From: Epinephelus fuscoguttatus
Taxonomy: Eukaryota; Chordata; Actinopteri; Perciformes; Serranidae
Direction: 5' to 3'
DNA length: 64,000 bases
NCBI RefSeq assembly: GCF_011397635.1
Contig: NC_064753.1
Span: 42,590,322 to 42,654,321 of the forward strand
Below, one piece after another: positions 32,905 through 45,682 of this stretch (position 1 is the first letter of the stretch; each line of letters starts with the position of its first letter). A program made the position numbers and the translations under genes. The notes below the pieces were generated by a model, which was given only the letters and a program-made list of their open reading frames with translations, was not told the origin of the DNA and searched no databases.

Positions 32905-33127
32905 CTACATGTCTGTCTTAATATGATGAGACTTCCTCAAAACAAAGGCAGATTATTCATACCAAAACCAAAGATGTGCGTAAAAAATGTATGTTTCCTA
33001 CAAATAAAAACTGTAATTTAAAGCAAACTCTCTAAATTTGGCATCCTCAAAGATGTTTTTCTTAATGCCTTTGTTTCATGTCATGTCCTTTCTTTCTCTT
33101 TCTACTTCTTCCCACAACTCTTTAATG
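32905..33127 (+). repeat. Left arm of a second wide inverted repeat
   Basis: ACATGTCTGTCTTAATAT and TCATGTCATGTCC...TTCTTCCCACAACTCTTTAA recur inverted at 36368-36572. The outer parts of the arms match well and the middles have diverged. Confidence 0.55.
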
Positions 33128-34025
33128 CAGCTGTCCAAAAGTGCTGAACCTCCTAAAAATAATCAGCGGTTGAAAAACATGGACTACTCACATACAATGG
33201 GTTAAACGGCAAAAATAAGTCACTGAAGCTTTTATGCCCAAAGATGTCACCACCATCTCCGCCGCCAAAGATAGCTTTGTGTAGATGTACTGCACAAACT
33301 ATGTCTTATTTATACGTCTCTTCGGCTGGATTTAAAGGACTGCTTGACGTAGTCTGGAACCAAATCCACAGACCTCTTCTCTCCAAGTGATTGCATATAA
33401 GGCTTTACATAATTGAGCGCTGAGACTTTTATCGTTGAAATTATCAAGAGATGTTTACTTTTTTAAACTAAATGGATTGCTTCAGATCCTCTGGGGGGGC
33501 TTTATTCAACTCAAATGGCTGCTGCTTCTCATTAATTGAAGAAACGGGAGATGACTGTCTTCGCCTTTTACATCACAACAGGTCCCACATGTCTCAAACA
33601 TTGCTGCTGCCAGTTTGGAAACACTGCAGATGCACCATAGGTTGTTAGGAAGCGGTCATGTTTGTAAAACAGCATGAGAAATGTTATTTTCAAACAATCT
33701 TTCAACCCAATTATTAGCATTGGACATGGTTGGACAGCAGTGTGTGTCAGTGGATCCAAACATCTTCAGCTTGTTTCTCTTTAGTACAGAAAAATGCCAC
33801 TTGTGACCCCTCAACACAGGTTGAGTGTGTACATGATCAGGGACGTGGGTAGACATTTTGACTGGCTGTTGCTCTAACCCAAACAAAGCCCCCCAGTGTT
33901 AGGTATCACCCATCAGCATGTGCTTGAATGGTGTGAAATATTGTATAACCATAGATCCGTTTTAAATTTGTAAAATGTTTTAGATTTTTAAGCTTAATGG
34001 ACAAAAAAAGGCACACGTCAGGGAA

Positions 34026-34412
34026 AGCCACATCAGAGGGACTCAAAGGCTAATGAATAAAAGTAGGTTTTGGCCAGGACATAAAAGAGTCAATGAGGTG
34101 GGAGGATCTGACTGGGAGGGGGATGCTGTTCCACAGTTTGGGGGCAGACACAGCAAAGGCACGATCACCCCTGAGTCTGGAGCTTGGGACAGCCGGGAGC
34201 CCCAGGTCAGCTGACCTGAGGGACCTCGGCAAAGAATAGGAGGAGGAGGAGGAGGAGGTTAGGAGGTCTGCAATGTAGGATAGGGCCAGAACCTTAAAGT
34301 CGAGTCTGAACTTTACAGGGAGCCAGTGGAGAGAGGCCAAAAGAGGTGTGATATGGTCTCTCCTCTGGGTACCTGTGAGGAGCCTGGCAGCGGTGTTCTG
34401 GACCGGCTGAGC
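34026..34412 (-). mobile_element. L2-type LINE reverse transcriptase C-terminus
   Basis: The minus-strand frame has PVQNTAARLLTGTQRRDHIT, LLASLHWLPVKFRLDFKVLA and APKLWNSIPLPVRSS, the thumb-side end of an L2/CR1-group reverse transcriptase. The frame is open for 139 codons because the insertion is fairly young. It is not a host gene. An (AGG)n run encodes a serine stretch that interrupts the domain. Confidence 0.85.
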
Positions 34413-34437
34413 GGGACAGAGAGAACTGACTGATAGG

Positions 34438-35262
34438 GAATTCATACTTCTGCGTTGAATCAATGTCATAGCTACAGCTCTACGGCTCGCTATTACCTAG
34501 GCCGTAACCTGATGTGCACCTCCCCAGAAAGGTAACTACATGTCGCGGCGATGCAGATCTCCCGTCTGTTTCTGTAAGCTGAAAACATTTCCCTCAGTGG
34601 AAATGAAGCTTTTATTTACTTTAATTTAACAGGTAAGAAACAATAAATTGTGAAGACAATAAAGCCTCCACAAAAATAACATTTTAAGTCAGTGTGTGAT
34701 TTATCCTGGCTTCATATGAGCAGAGGAAATCAATGCTTGTAGCTAGGCTAATTTATACAATGTAAAATGCCATAGGCTTGTGCTAATAACGTTAGCATGT
34801 TATATTTGTTTGGTAAACGTGTTTAGTATAAGACAGTTGTTCTGTCTGTGAATGTTGTGAGTTGTAACCTGTAACAGAGCCGAATTTTGTACCGTTACCT
34901 TTGTAAAATGTTGCTGTTGTCCCTGGTTTTATATGAGAAGAGGAAAGCTCACTAGCTGCTAGGCTAATTTATACAATGTAAAATGCCATAGGCTTGTGCT
35001 AATAACGTTAGCATGTTGTATTTGTGAGGAAATGTGTCCAGATAAAGACAAGTGTTTGTTTGTGAATGCTGCGAGTTATAGTGAAGCTGATTTGTGTACT
35101 TGTGTTTGAAATAGTCTCTATTAAGCCATGTTTAACGTGTGTTTAATGTGTGTTTTGAATCAACTGAACTTTACAGCACTTCACAGAAACTCCGCTGCTG
35201 ACTAGTGTTTTGGAGGTGTAACTGCAGAGTGACACAGACACACCACCGCACAGGTATAAATG
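34438..35262 (+). mobile_element. MITE family M3, copy 2, with internal duplication
   Basis: Starts CATACTTCTGCG and ends GCACAGGTATAAATGC. The block with CTAGGCTAATTTATACAATG to CGTTAGCATGTTRTATTTGT occurs twice (about 34743-34813 and 34958-35028), with the neighbouring CAGAGCCGA/GAAGCTGA segment also repeated. So part of the element is a direct duplication of about 215 bases. Confidence 0.65.
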
Positions 35263-36367
35263 CTCCTTATTGGAAACTTGAATAAATTCTTCACAGAACA
35301 ACCAAACTCTGGAGACACTGTGCTTGGCTTACTTTCCAGCAACTCAATAAATGCTGGTGAGGCCCAAGAATTAGACTGGAGGAGGCTATATCTAGTTTTG
35401 TATGTAAAATTATGTACTAGGCTACAGAATCACTAACTATTACATAGATTGTCATGAATATTTTTTCTGGCCTTAAGATCCCATATTTCACTACAGCTAT
35501 TAGAAGTATTTTTACGTGATCACCAGGATCTCCGCTCTCTGTGAACTGGAGGTTTTGGGATCAGCAAAATGGCACTTTGTTTACTGTTAAAGATGAAGCT
35601 CACTCATTATGCACAGATATGATATAATAATATACTGTGTATTTATCATTGATCGAAATATCTGTTTTTAGTTATTAGCCTACTTCCAACTTTTAAAAAA
35701 TGCCTCTGAGAAAACAGACCTACTCTCCATTAAATTAGGAAAAGGTTGCTTGAAGTTTCTATTCACCTGCTGGTCTGAATCAAACTCTGCAAAGTTGTGC
35801 CTCCCTCAATGATTGTTTGATTCAAATCATTTTGGAGACACAAAGAGTTGAAACTATCTAATATTCCAAAATGAAATGAGACTCAAACACAGCTTTTTCC
35901 TCACAGCAATAAGGTCTTTGAATGAATTCAGATACACTGGATGATCTTTTTATGAGCATAATTACTACACTAAATGTGCAATATGTTTAGTTTATACCTA
36001 TTATACTTATTTATTGTTTGTTATTTATTATTGTGTGGACTGGATAGTTGAATGTGGTTTTTAAAAGTCAGAGCTCCTAGTTTTGTTGGGTAATTTAATG
36101 AAACATCAACAATTAATTTTGTCACGTTCCTCCCCTGATATTGACCCCATAGCTTCATCTTATGACACCTTGGAGGTGTCCCAGTCCCCAGATTGGGATC
36201 CGCTGATTCTTCTCTAAAATACCATATCTGTTACTCTACAAAAGCAATGTCCTATCCAGTGGTCTATTCCTTTTAAATCTTCCTGCATTTATATCTCTTT
36301 TTACTTTATTTGATTTTATATATTCAACAAAATATAAACAAGTTCTTCATTTTACTAAACACCAGAA

Positions 36368-36572
36368 GCATTTAAAGAGTTGTGGGAAGAAGAAGAGACA
36401 GAGAGAGGACATGACATAAAGCAAAGGCATGAAAAAACAGAGACTGGGCTTTAAATTTTAACTTTAGCGATTTAATAAATGTTTGGAAATAAGAGATGAT
36501 TTATCATGAATTATGTGACGTTTTAAGGAAATTATTCCTTTAAGGTTTACAAAATATTAAGACAGACATGTA
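36368..36572 (-). repeat. Right arm of a second wide inverted repeat
   Basis: Reverse complement of 32905-33127. Together they may mark the two ends of one old element spanning about 32.9-36.6 kb, since filled with a LINE end and a MITE. Confidence 0.55.
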
Positions 36573-36889
36573 GCAAATAGGGACAAAATTAACAATATGT
36601 GGAAATATGGCAAATATATACAATTATTAATCAGTCAAACTAATATTTAACCTGTTAAACCCCACTGTCTTGTTGGTAGGTCTGTTCAAACCACATAACT
36701 GTATTTTAAATTCTGGTGCAGACGCCAGAGTAATATATAATTATATGCCAATGTCAGGGTGTATCGTAGCTGCTCTTTGTAATCACGTGTAGTTGCCCCT
36801 TTTTTGCGTTTCTATGGTTCACTTCTAGAATACATCAACATAATTTTGGCTTTTCTTTGCTGTAATCTTATGGTGTGTTTTATATTGCT

Positions 36890-37016
36890 TGTTTTAGAGC
36901 TGCACATTTTTATTCTGTATTTTTGTTCTATGTTGTCTGTCTGTAACTTATGTTGTCTGCCTGAGACTTTTGATCTCAAGAGGTTTTTCTGGTTAAATAA
37001 AAGTTAAATAAATAAT
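36890..37016 (+). mobile_element. Retroelement 3' tail
   Basis: TTGTCTGCCTGAGACTTTTG, AAGAGGTTTTTCTGGTTAAA and TAAAAGTTAAATAAATAA resemble the 3' ends of fish non-LTR elements. No coding part remains. Confidence 0.45.
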
Positions 37017-37019
37017 TAT

Positions 37020-38830
37020 GTCAGACTACATTCAGGAGGAAATGTTCATAAAACACAAGAAATAAAAACTATTTCCATGTGGCATGAAACAAGATGAGTC
37101 TTGGATTTGAATTGTTGACTCTGTAAAATGCTTTTAGCTTCAGAAGCTTAAGCATGAAAAGAACAAGATGATTTTAGCAACATTAAAGCTACTCAAGAGG
37201 AAATAAAACTGGATGTTAAGGAATTAATAGGATTCTGAGCATTACCGAAAAACAGTATGTCTCAGTGAATTACCCTTCATTGTATCCACCAGATAATCCA
37301 AACAGTTCAGGAGCATTAAATCAGATTTCCCCCCCTCTCTCTTTCTGCCTACAAACACCTGACAGAAACCGAGACTGCAGGGCTCGGAGGCTCTGGATAA
37401 GCCCTCATGTTTTATTTGCGAAAAGCGGCCCCATTGTCCCATAAGTCACCTCGCACAGCACTCTTCTGCTTCACGCCACACTGAGCCTGTCCTATTGCGT
37501 TAGCATCACCCGCTGCTAAAGCACTTAGCTTGTGTTCTGCGTGTCCTCTGTGGTACAGCCAAACATCCATTTGGAGGTCCTAGGAAACTTTGAAGCTTTT
37601 CCACCCACACACTGAGCGAGGGAGGCACGGGGGCGCATTTGTGACGTTTCGTGAATACTTTGTCCAATAAATAGCCCTCCTCACAAATACATTAAAGCTA
37701 ATCAGACATGTATGTCGCTGCAGCCCAAACAGCATGATGGGGCTGAAATATGGCTCCATCAACTGAAGGGTTTTACTGAGAGAGTCTCAACGAATAATAT
37801 TTGTAATAGCCTATCAACGAGTGGTCGCACCAGTTATCCATTTGGTTGCCACATTTTATCTGTTGCCTTTTTTTTTTCTAACACTTGTCAGACATTGTCA
37901 CACCTGCTGTGAGAGCCAACAAGGACAGAAGGAGGGCGGAGAAGCCTCCACGTCTGCTGGAAATCAATCAACCCTTCATACACCGCACCGCTGATACGTG
38001 CATCAAACAAACACGTCTTTGTTTCACTGGTAGAAAATATATTTCAATGTTTAGGGGGCGTCATTTGTGTGACAGCAGTAAGTGAGTTTAGTGGAATTTC
38101 AGCACAGAGACAGTTGTTCCAGCAGACGACATAAGTGACAATTTAATGCTTTGCTTTCATCTGATGTCACAGCTGCGCTCTGAAGCAGTTTCACAGCTGC
38201 CATTTTCCATCAGCTCTTTGTTGTAGATGAAGGTATTAAGAGGGAATTTTCATGGGAGGCGTATTTTTAATAGATGATTGTGAACATAATGGAGAAAGCC
38301 GAAGAACAAGCTGTCTCATTAGCAGCAGAGTGACTCCACTCACAGCAAGCATCATTACTCTGAGCTATTGTTTCGTCAAGTGTGTCATCGCCAGCTAACC
38401 AACAACAGTGGCTTTCTACCTGCTTATCACCTCGCTAAAATTGGGTATTTAAAGCAGCACTTTGGGTCACAAGGGAGCAGAGAAACTCCAAAACAGACAG
38501 ACAGACAAACACAGCTCCTGTCTACACATATTCAGCTGTTTCTTAAAACGGATCTTTTCCTCTATGTCTTGTTTGGTCCATGTTAGATTCAGCATGTTGA
38601 TTCAGCAAAATGAAATCAGTCAATAAAATCACTCTGATTGGCAGTTCAGCTCAGTGCATGAGAAGAGAAACGGGAAGTGATGAAAGTACAGGGCTAAAGT
38701 CAGAAGGGAATGAGATCAGACAGTCTTGCTATATAGACCCTTTAAGGGCCGATGTCAAGATGACATCATTTTATTAACTGGAGGCAAAACACGACTCTCC
38801 CACAGGGCTGTAGGCTACACAGGAGTCTTA
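37020..38830. other. Mostly non-repetitive intergenic stretch
   Basis: No repeats recognised. 37400-37800 and 38140-38345 look information-rich (AGCTAATCAGACATGTATGT, TTTGCTTTCATCTGATGTCA) and could be conserved regulatory DNA. No exon is supported. Confidence 0.35.
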
Positions 38831-38832
38831 AA

Positions 38833-39016
38833 ATGTTGTCTTGTTGTGTTACTGGGAGCCATAATGGAAGGAGTCATGGCTCAAAACTTGAATTTGAACA
38901 CAGACCAGCTGCCTGTCAACAAAAACAGAGACAAATATGCGATAAGACGAAAGGACTGGACGGAGGCGATCATCAAAAATGCTCACATGTGCAGCGCACA
39001 CTTCATATCAGGTTAG
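38833..39016 (+). pseudogene. Broken THAP zinc-finger domain
   Basis: THAP domains are DNA-binding C2CH zinc fingers found in host regulators and P-element-like transposases. Here the frame from 38833 gives MLSCCVTGSHNGRSHG then FEHRP, matching the N-terminal CxxxC part but with the second Cys replaced by Ser. The other frame then gives KYAIRRKDWTEA and CSAHFISG, the C-terminal half with the Cys and His ligands. The halves overlap around 38920-38945, so one frameshift is needed. A donor-like GTTAGG follows ATATCAG at 39010-39016, as at the end of a THAP exon. No downstream exons were found. Confidence 0.6.
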
Positions 39017-39807
39017 GGAAAAGTATTTCCTGATGTAGGGATGAATAATGTTATGTGTATTCAGGGTTATCATGTCCACCTTGTCAGAAACTGGGGAGCT
39101 ATTAAGAGGAATATTGGATTTATCCGTAACGCTAACTTTTTAGCGCATTAGCTAACGTTAGCTTCGATAGCAAAACAAACTGGAGGAAACTGTTCGAGTT
39201 TCGTCCCCCTTTGTAAGATTGGCATAGTAATCAAGTTTTACATATATAAAACCACCATAGATCAAAAAATCATAACAGAATTCATAATTGCCCTTGTCTG
39301 CAGTTTGAGGTGTCCTGTCAACAGTTTTACAGTCGTCACTTTTACAGTGGAGAAAGTGCTGTTAAGGCTGCAGGGGATTTTTCTTTGCTGCAGTACCGTG
39401 AATGGCCACCGGGAAAAATTGAAGGCAAGCCTGAGCAGCGTTCCTGGGGGCCTGGTTGAGGCATTTTACGAAATACACTTTTTTTTATGTCCATGTCTAG
39501 AATTAGGTTAGAAAAGTGATAACCACTCTGATGTCTGTGTGCTGAATATAAAGCTATAGCCAACATGTGCTTATCACATTTTAGAGGCTGGAACCAACCA
39601 ATTATTACCCTGAAAGTATCCAGAAGTTGTTTCAAAAGAGAGAAAGTCAACATGCTTTGAGAGGTGTTTATATGTTCAAAAAAAAAAACATTGGTGAGGA
39701 CCAATGCCAAACTACACTGTATCTCAGTTAAAGGAGTGAGTTTATGGAACAGTTGTGGCGAGGAACTGAGAACATGTAGAACATTAAGCAGGTTTAAACA
39801 AAAGTTA

Positions 39808-40517
39808 AGGTGAAGTGAATAACATTGATCATATTGTTCCAATGCATTGTTCTGCTGGGAAAGCTTTGGTTCTGGCATTCATGTGGATACCGCCTGACAT
39901 GTTCCATCCACTCAAACACTGTCGCAGACCAAGTACCCCCCCTCATGGCAACAGTACTCCCCAGTGGCAGTGGCCCCCCAGCAGGATAATGCACCATGCC
40001 ACACTGCAAACATGGCTCAGGAATGGCCCAAGGAATGTGATAAAGACCTCAAAGTGTCAACCTGGCCTCCAAATTCCCCAGATCCCAATCTGAATGCGCA
40101 TCTGTGGCACGTGCCATTAACCCACCTCACAACCCACTGGACTAAATGGATCTGCCGCCAACGCACCACAGGACACTCCCAGAGATCCTGTGTCCATGCC
40201 TCAACAGGTCAGAGCCAAGTCCGATCCAAAGAGGCCCCACCTTGGATTAGGGGAACATCTGGGGTACCGGCACGTCACAAGAATCCTTGAGCAGATTGGG
40301 ACCTGGGAAATTTAGAAGCCAGGTTGACACCTTGAGCTTTTCCTCACGCTCCACGGGCCATTTCTAAACAGTTTTTGTAGTGTGGCATGCTGCTTTTTTC
40401 TGTCAGTGGGGAGTACTGTTGCCATGGGTGGTATCCACATGACATGTATTGGAATAAAATAATCAAAGTTATTCACTTCACCTGTCAGTGGTTTAAATGT
40501 AATGGCTGATCGGTGTA
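39808..40517. mobile_element. Composite of two head-to-head Tc1 remnants
   Basis: The left part has the Tc1-type end AGGTGAAGTGAATAACATTG fused to the C-terminal part of a Tc1 transposase (QQDNAPCHTANMAQEW, then WPPNSPD). The catalytic Glu region, normally ...EHLWD, reads NAHLWH. The right part is the same arrangement inverted, ending CACTTCACCTGTCAGTGG and GCTGATCGGTGTA. So the unit is a large imperfect palindrome with no working transposase. Confidence 0.8.
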
Positions 40518-40519
40518 CA

Positions 40520-42355
40520 AGGTATTGATCAAATATGAAAATGGATGATCGGACTGTAATACTGACGTAGAAGAACAGGATACAGGAACAGGAATAAATC
40601 AATGTATAGGAAACACTGGGCTATTGTATGAAGCATGTGCATATGTGGTTGCTACTAATTGCTTTGGCTCTGTCTGTTGAAACTACTGGGGCACTTTGTT
40701 AGAACTATTAATTGTGGTTGCATTAAACTATTAAAAGAAAAGTCCAGTCACAATGTAATGTAATGTAAACATTACAACATTTAGCCAACACCAACTTGTT
40801 CTATTTTTTATTTTTTGATACCAAAGACACCACAATGATCCAATCAGCTGAACTTAATCACCTGAACTATGAGTCATAACCTCTGAACAGCAGCTGGAGT
40901 AAACCATTTTCTCTCTCCGTCACCTCCAGGTCCAGATGTGCACCACTGACCACTTCTATCTGGCCTCACTATGAGAGAAGACAATGAGAAATAGTTCACA
41001 GCTTTGCAGCAGAGGCCTTTGGGTGAAGTTTCTCACTGACACTGATGTTGTAAACCATCAAACACACTGACACAGGCTGTGTTTGTGTTTTACACATCAG
41101 CATTAATCACTTGTAAAGAAGAAAAAAAAAAGATCTCCGTCACGTCAGAACTTCAAGGCTCACAAAAAAACGTATTCAGTCTGTCGTTTGCCATCCGAAC
41201 ATTTGTTGAGCACAGTAACCCCAGTTCATTGCCTCCACCTCTCCTGGATCTCAGGACTGTTATGTTTTTATAATGACAACAAAGTGGATGCCAGCAGCGA
41301 CTGTGTTTATTGTTTCATACAAAGCAGAAAACAAAACTATGAGCTCAAAAATGTTCCGAGAGATTTGCCAGATCTACTACTGTGAGAATGTGTGTTACAT
41401 ATTGTTTGCAACTCGGATACAAAAATAAATCCTTTTTTTTTTCTGGCAGTCTGTCAGCCTCTCTGTTTTTCTCACACACTCTTTATTTTGGATCTTGGAG
41501 AAACGACAGCACAGAGACGATCTTGATCTTACAACTGGCTGAAACACACTTTAAAATCAAAGTGTTTCCTATTACACTAAATCACTCCCACTCCTAACAA
41601 GAGGAAATGCTGAAGAAACGACCCACTGGGACCATTTAAATTATCATTTTCTCATGAAGTGAAACTAGCAGATAAAAAGCAAACTCCACAGAGATTTTCC
41701 TCAACATGGGAAAAACATGTGAAAGAAAAACTTTCTGAATCACATTCCCGGAGCACAAAGTCATGAGAATTTTTTTTAAAGTAATTATTCAAAGACATTT
41801 TAAGGGGCTGCCGTCTGAAACACAAAGAAACTGTGAACTTATTGAAAAATAAACACCATCACAACATCCTCCCTCGGCAATAAGGTCTTCACTTCCTGTT
41901 TGTGTATGGAATATGGGACACAGAGGGTTATGCTATTTAAACCAAAGGGCAGCAGATTCCCAGCCAGCAGAGGCTGGTGGGATCCGAAAGTCTGCTGCCA
42001 GCTTCTCAGGGGGACGAGAAGTGGGTGGGAAAAGGCAGAAAGCAGGAAAACAAGATAATGATGCAAACGAGGATGGAAAAGAGGATAATTAAACGGGGGG
42101 ATGGTGTTTGGTCATGTAACTGTGAGGCAGAAGACACAGCATGATATCAGATCTGCACATCTTTAGATCATTTAAAGTTGTTATAAACAAAGTTCAACAT
42201 TTTTGAAGTTTTGAGTGTCAGTCCAGCTCCAAAAAAAAAATAAAACGTAGCAGCAGATGTTTTAATCACAGCAGGGAAACCCTGATGTCACACTGTAACA
42301 CAAACAAACAGCAGCTCCTGTGTTCAGTGAGATGAAATTACTGTTTTTGTCGCAG
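40520..42355. other. Intergenic, no gene seen
   Basis: Only short open frames; no repeat family recognised. Confidence 0.4.
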
Positions 42356-42359
42356 TTGT

Positions 42360-43058
42360 GAGCATTTAGACTTGTGAAGCGGTGTGTCTGTGTCACTCTG
42401 CAGTTACACCTTCAAAACAGTAGCCTGAGGTGTTACTGTGAAGTGCTGTTAAGTTTTGTTGAGTCAAAACACACCCAAAACACACATTAAACATGGCTTA
42501 AAAGCGACAATTTCACAATTTCACACAAGTTTGCCAAATTTGCCTCTAAGCCTAGCAGCTAGTGGAGATTTCCTCTACTAATATGCAGCCAGGGACCACA
42601 GCAACATTTAACAAAGGTAACGTGACAAAATTCAGCTCCATTATAACTCAAAATGTTCACAGACAAAGTATTTGTTTTTATCTGGACACATTTTCCCCAA
42701 AAAACAACATGCTAACATTATTAGCACAAGCTTATGGCATTTTACATTGTATAAATTAGCCTAGTGGCTAGCAGACTATTCCTCTACTCATATGAAGCCA
42801 GGATAAATCACACACAAGACCTAAAATGCTGTTTTTGTGGAGGCTTTATTGTCTTCACAATTGATTTTAATTTGTTTCTTATCTGTTAAATAAAAATAAA
42901 TAAAAGCTTTGTTTCCACTGAGGGAAATGGTTTCAGCTTGCAAAAATAGACAGGAGGTCTGCGTCACTGTGACATGTAGTTGCATTTCTGGGGAGCTGCA
43001 CATCAGGCTACAGCAAAGGTTAGGGTGTAGACTTTGAGAAGACGCAGAAGTATAAATC
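42360..43058 (-). mobile_element. MITE family M3, copy 3
   Basis: Minus-strand copy. It starts near GACGCAGAAGTATAAATC (43041-43058) and ends at AGCATTTAGACTTGTG (42361-42376). It shares the TGCTAACATTATTAGCACAAG and CTAGTGGCTAGCAG blocks with the other copies and, like copy 2, has the CTAGCAG block twice. Confidence 0.65.
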
Positions 43059-43454
43059 TTGCTTAGGTCTCACTTTTAGTTCAGTTTTTAATAGTAAGGT
43101 TTTAGCAGCTGAGCGTACGACTGGATAACTGAGACTTAAATTACACTGCATGAGTTGTGTGAGAGTTTGTAAACTGATGTTTCGTCATAGCTTTGCTGTT
43201 GAATGTGGTCTCAAATCAATCGAGAGGTCAACAGGTTTGCCGTTTTCCGTGACAGCATGCGATAAAAAGTTTTCCTCACAAATTGAAGGTAACACGACAT
43301 GACAGGCTGGTTTACAAATGATCATATTGTGGGTAAAGTATTTCTTTAACACACAAACATCAAACATAAGAATGGTATTGATCATCTCATCTCACTCTCA
43401 GAAAGTAATCAGAGCATATTTCACAAAATGATTAAATCCTTAAATACATTACAG

Positions 43455-43790
43455 GGACTAAAGATGGATAGATAATTAACTTTATTGTCCATCTCAGTGG
43501 AAATTTGTCTTTGGCTTGTCTCAAAAATCAAAGGTACAGACAGACGCACAACACAGCATTAAAAAACATACAATTTAACAATATATATGATATAATGGTG
43601 CAAATAGGCAGATAGGACCAATAGATGCAATAAACAGAGGAGCACATCTTATAAAAATAGTAGTGTTCCCTGATAAAGTCATTCTGCGTTCATTGCCTCT
43701 ATAACATACGGAATAAAGGACTTCTTATAAATGTTCTGACTGGTTCTAAGGGCCCCAAATCAACGCCCAGATGGGAGCAGCTCAAACTGT
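43455..43790. repeat. Dispersed repeat starting TTTATTGTCCATCTCAG
   Basis: ACTTTATTGTCCATCTCAGTGG, TTTGTCTTTGGC and CGGAATAAAGGACTTCTTA match a repeat commonly seen in fish as the reversed 3' end of a LINE. No coding frame. Confidence 0.45.
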
Positions 43791-43985
43791 GAGTGTAATG
43801 GATGTGAGGCATCGGCAGTTACATGTTCGGCCTTCCTGTGTACAGCACTGTCAGATATGTTGCGGAGTTGTTTCTGTGACTTTCCAATCACCTTCCCTGC
43901 ATGTGATTGTAGTCAAACACAAGTGTGATTTATTTCATTCAAGTAAGTGCAAAGACAAAATGGCGACATTGTTCAATGTCACAAC

Positions 43986-44627
43986 AGCTCCTTTGCCACC
44001 AACATTTCCAGGAACTTTTATTTCCAGGAATTTATTTGCCTGGGTAAAAGAATTCCTGGTAATCTGCGTGGTTTGCGTTTCCACTGCACCTCAAAGTTCT
44101 GGAAAAAGTATTCAAATCAGGCTGATGACGTACATATGGGGGAGTGGTAAAAAAAAGAAGACTGCACTACAACTTTTCACAAATTTGTTTCGGGGTGTTC
44201 CCTATATTTAGCTCCGCCAGCTTGTTGGCTATTCTTCCATAGACTCGGTCGTTTTGAGTCGCCGACTTGTCCCAGTGAATTTCTTCCTCAGCAAATACGC
44301 TCAAAAGAGCCTGGACCTCATCGTTCATCCAATTCTTGTAGCTTCTCTGTTTTGCTCAATGTTCCAAATGATCAAAACACAAAGGAAGTGAAGCTTGTAG
44401 AAATGAAATAAAATTTGCAGCCACACTGGCACGGAAGTGCAGAACGCTGCAAGTGTGTGCTCCACCAATCAGCGAAGAATTCCAGGGAATCTGAAAAGTC
44501 CTACCCCCCTACTACGTACTTTTTTCAGGGGTTGAGGGAAAGTTTTTTCCCTGGGTAATTCCGGTTGAAACGCACCGATGTTTTTCAAAAGCTAAATGAT
44601 AGAAGTCCCTGTGGTGGAAAAGGGGCT
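43986..44627. mobile_element. MITE, Harbinger-like, GTTTCCAC type, copy 1
   Basis: The end AGCTCCTTTGCCACCA (43986-44001) pairs with the reversed right end AGCCCCTTTTCCACCA (44612-44627), 14 of 16 bases. Sub-terminal GGAACTTT and GGAAAGTT blocks and GTTTCCACTGCACC fit a widespread fish family. The target duplication is not clear. Confidence 0.6.
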
Positions 44628-45654
44628 AATGTTATCCTGTGATGTAACTCTACAAACCTCACGTCTGCACTTGTATCCAGATCTGCCCCAAAAACTAAAA
44701 CCACTTTTTTTCTTGACAAATTGTTTAACTCTTACTGGAATCTGTGAACAAGTTTTCGGGATATTCAGGATAAACTGCTAAACAAATGGGAGCTCAGTGG
44801 AGATAAGCGAACGGTAAAAATCATGTGAGAGGTCGGCCTCAGTGCTGAACCTGCACGCAGAGGAAAGACATGTTTAACTCAACCACTTTGTTGCTTCCTC
44901 AATCCTAAAGTCTTGATCCTGTAAATACAGAAGATGCACTTGATAAGACTGAAATCTCAACACGGAGAACGTAAAGAGGGAAAAATAGCATATCTCTCAC
45001 ACTGGACTTTAATAAGTGTGCTCAGTGTTATTGTGTTTACATGTAGCTGTAATATCCAAACCCATAATGAGGACAGCGCGTACATAGCAGCCTGTAGATA
45101 TTCAACCAGTGCAGGGATTTCAAAGACAGGAAGGCCTTCTGATAACAATCAGACCCACCAGAGCCTGTGACGCCCTCCGCCTGCAGGCACTCTCTGCAGC
45201 ACCCAAACAGAGTGGACCATCTCCAGAAAATTTAAACGGTGTTTGGACACTTTCAGCTCAGCTGTGAGTCGCGGACATGTTCTGGTTTTGGGCAGCGTCA
45301 CTGGAATGTAAACTCGCCACCACCCACTCATAAACACGGAAGACTTTATAATGAAATACAGCAAAAAGCTCAGTTTTCACATGTTAAGTTTCCATGATTT
45401 GGACTCAATCACTGCTGCTGGATTTCATTTCTCTTGGGGGAATTCTTCTTTAAATGAACCGTGGTTACTTTCCACTTATTAGATTAGCTGTGTGTGTATT
45501 AGTGTTAGTTTTATCAACACAAACGTGTTCGAGGGCGTCACTTTGAGGCAGATGTGTGTTTGTTATGATTAGATGAAGATGATCACAGTGTCGACTGTAG
45601 CCACTGGACTGAATCATTTCATCTTTTCTCCGCAAACTCTTTGTTCTTTATCTG

Positions 45655-45682
45655 TTTGTTTGTTTGTTTGTTTTGTTTGGAG
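45655..45682. repeat. (TTTG)n short tandem repeat
   Basis: Five TTTG units. Confidence 0.8.

Noticed and set aside
34050..34469. 139-codon open frame, the second longest in the window
   Set aside because: It is a LINE reverse transcriptase end (LLASLHWLPVKF, APKLWNSIPLP), not a host gene.
39342..39878. 178-codon minus-strand frame, the longest in the window
   Set aside because: No recognisable domain, overlaps the Tc1 remnant at one end and low-complexity DNA elsewhere; probably chance.
43947..44211. Open frames beginning MQRQNGDIVQC and overlapping
   Set aside because: They run across the end of a MITE and have no domain match.
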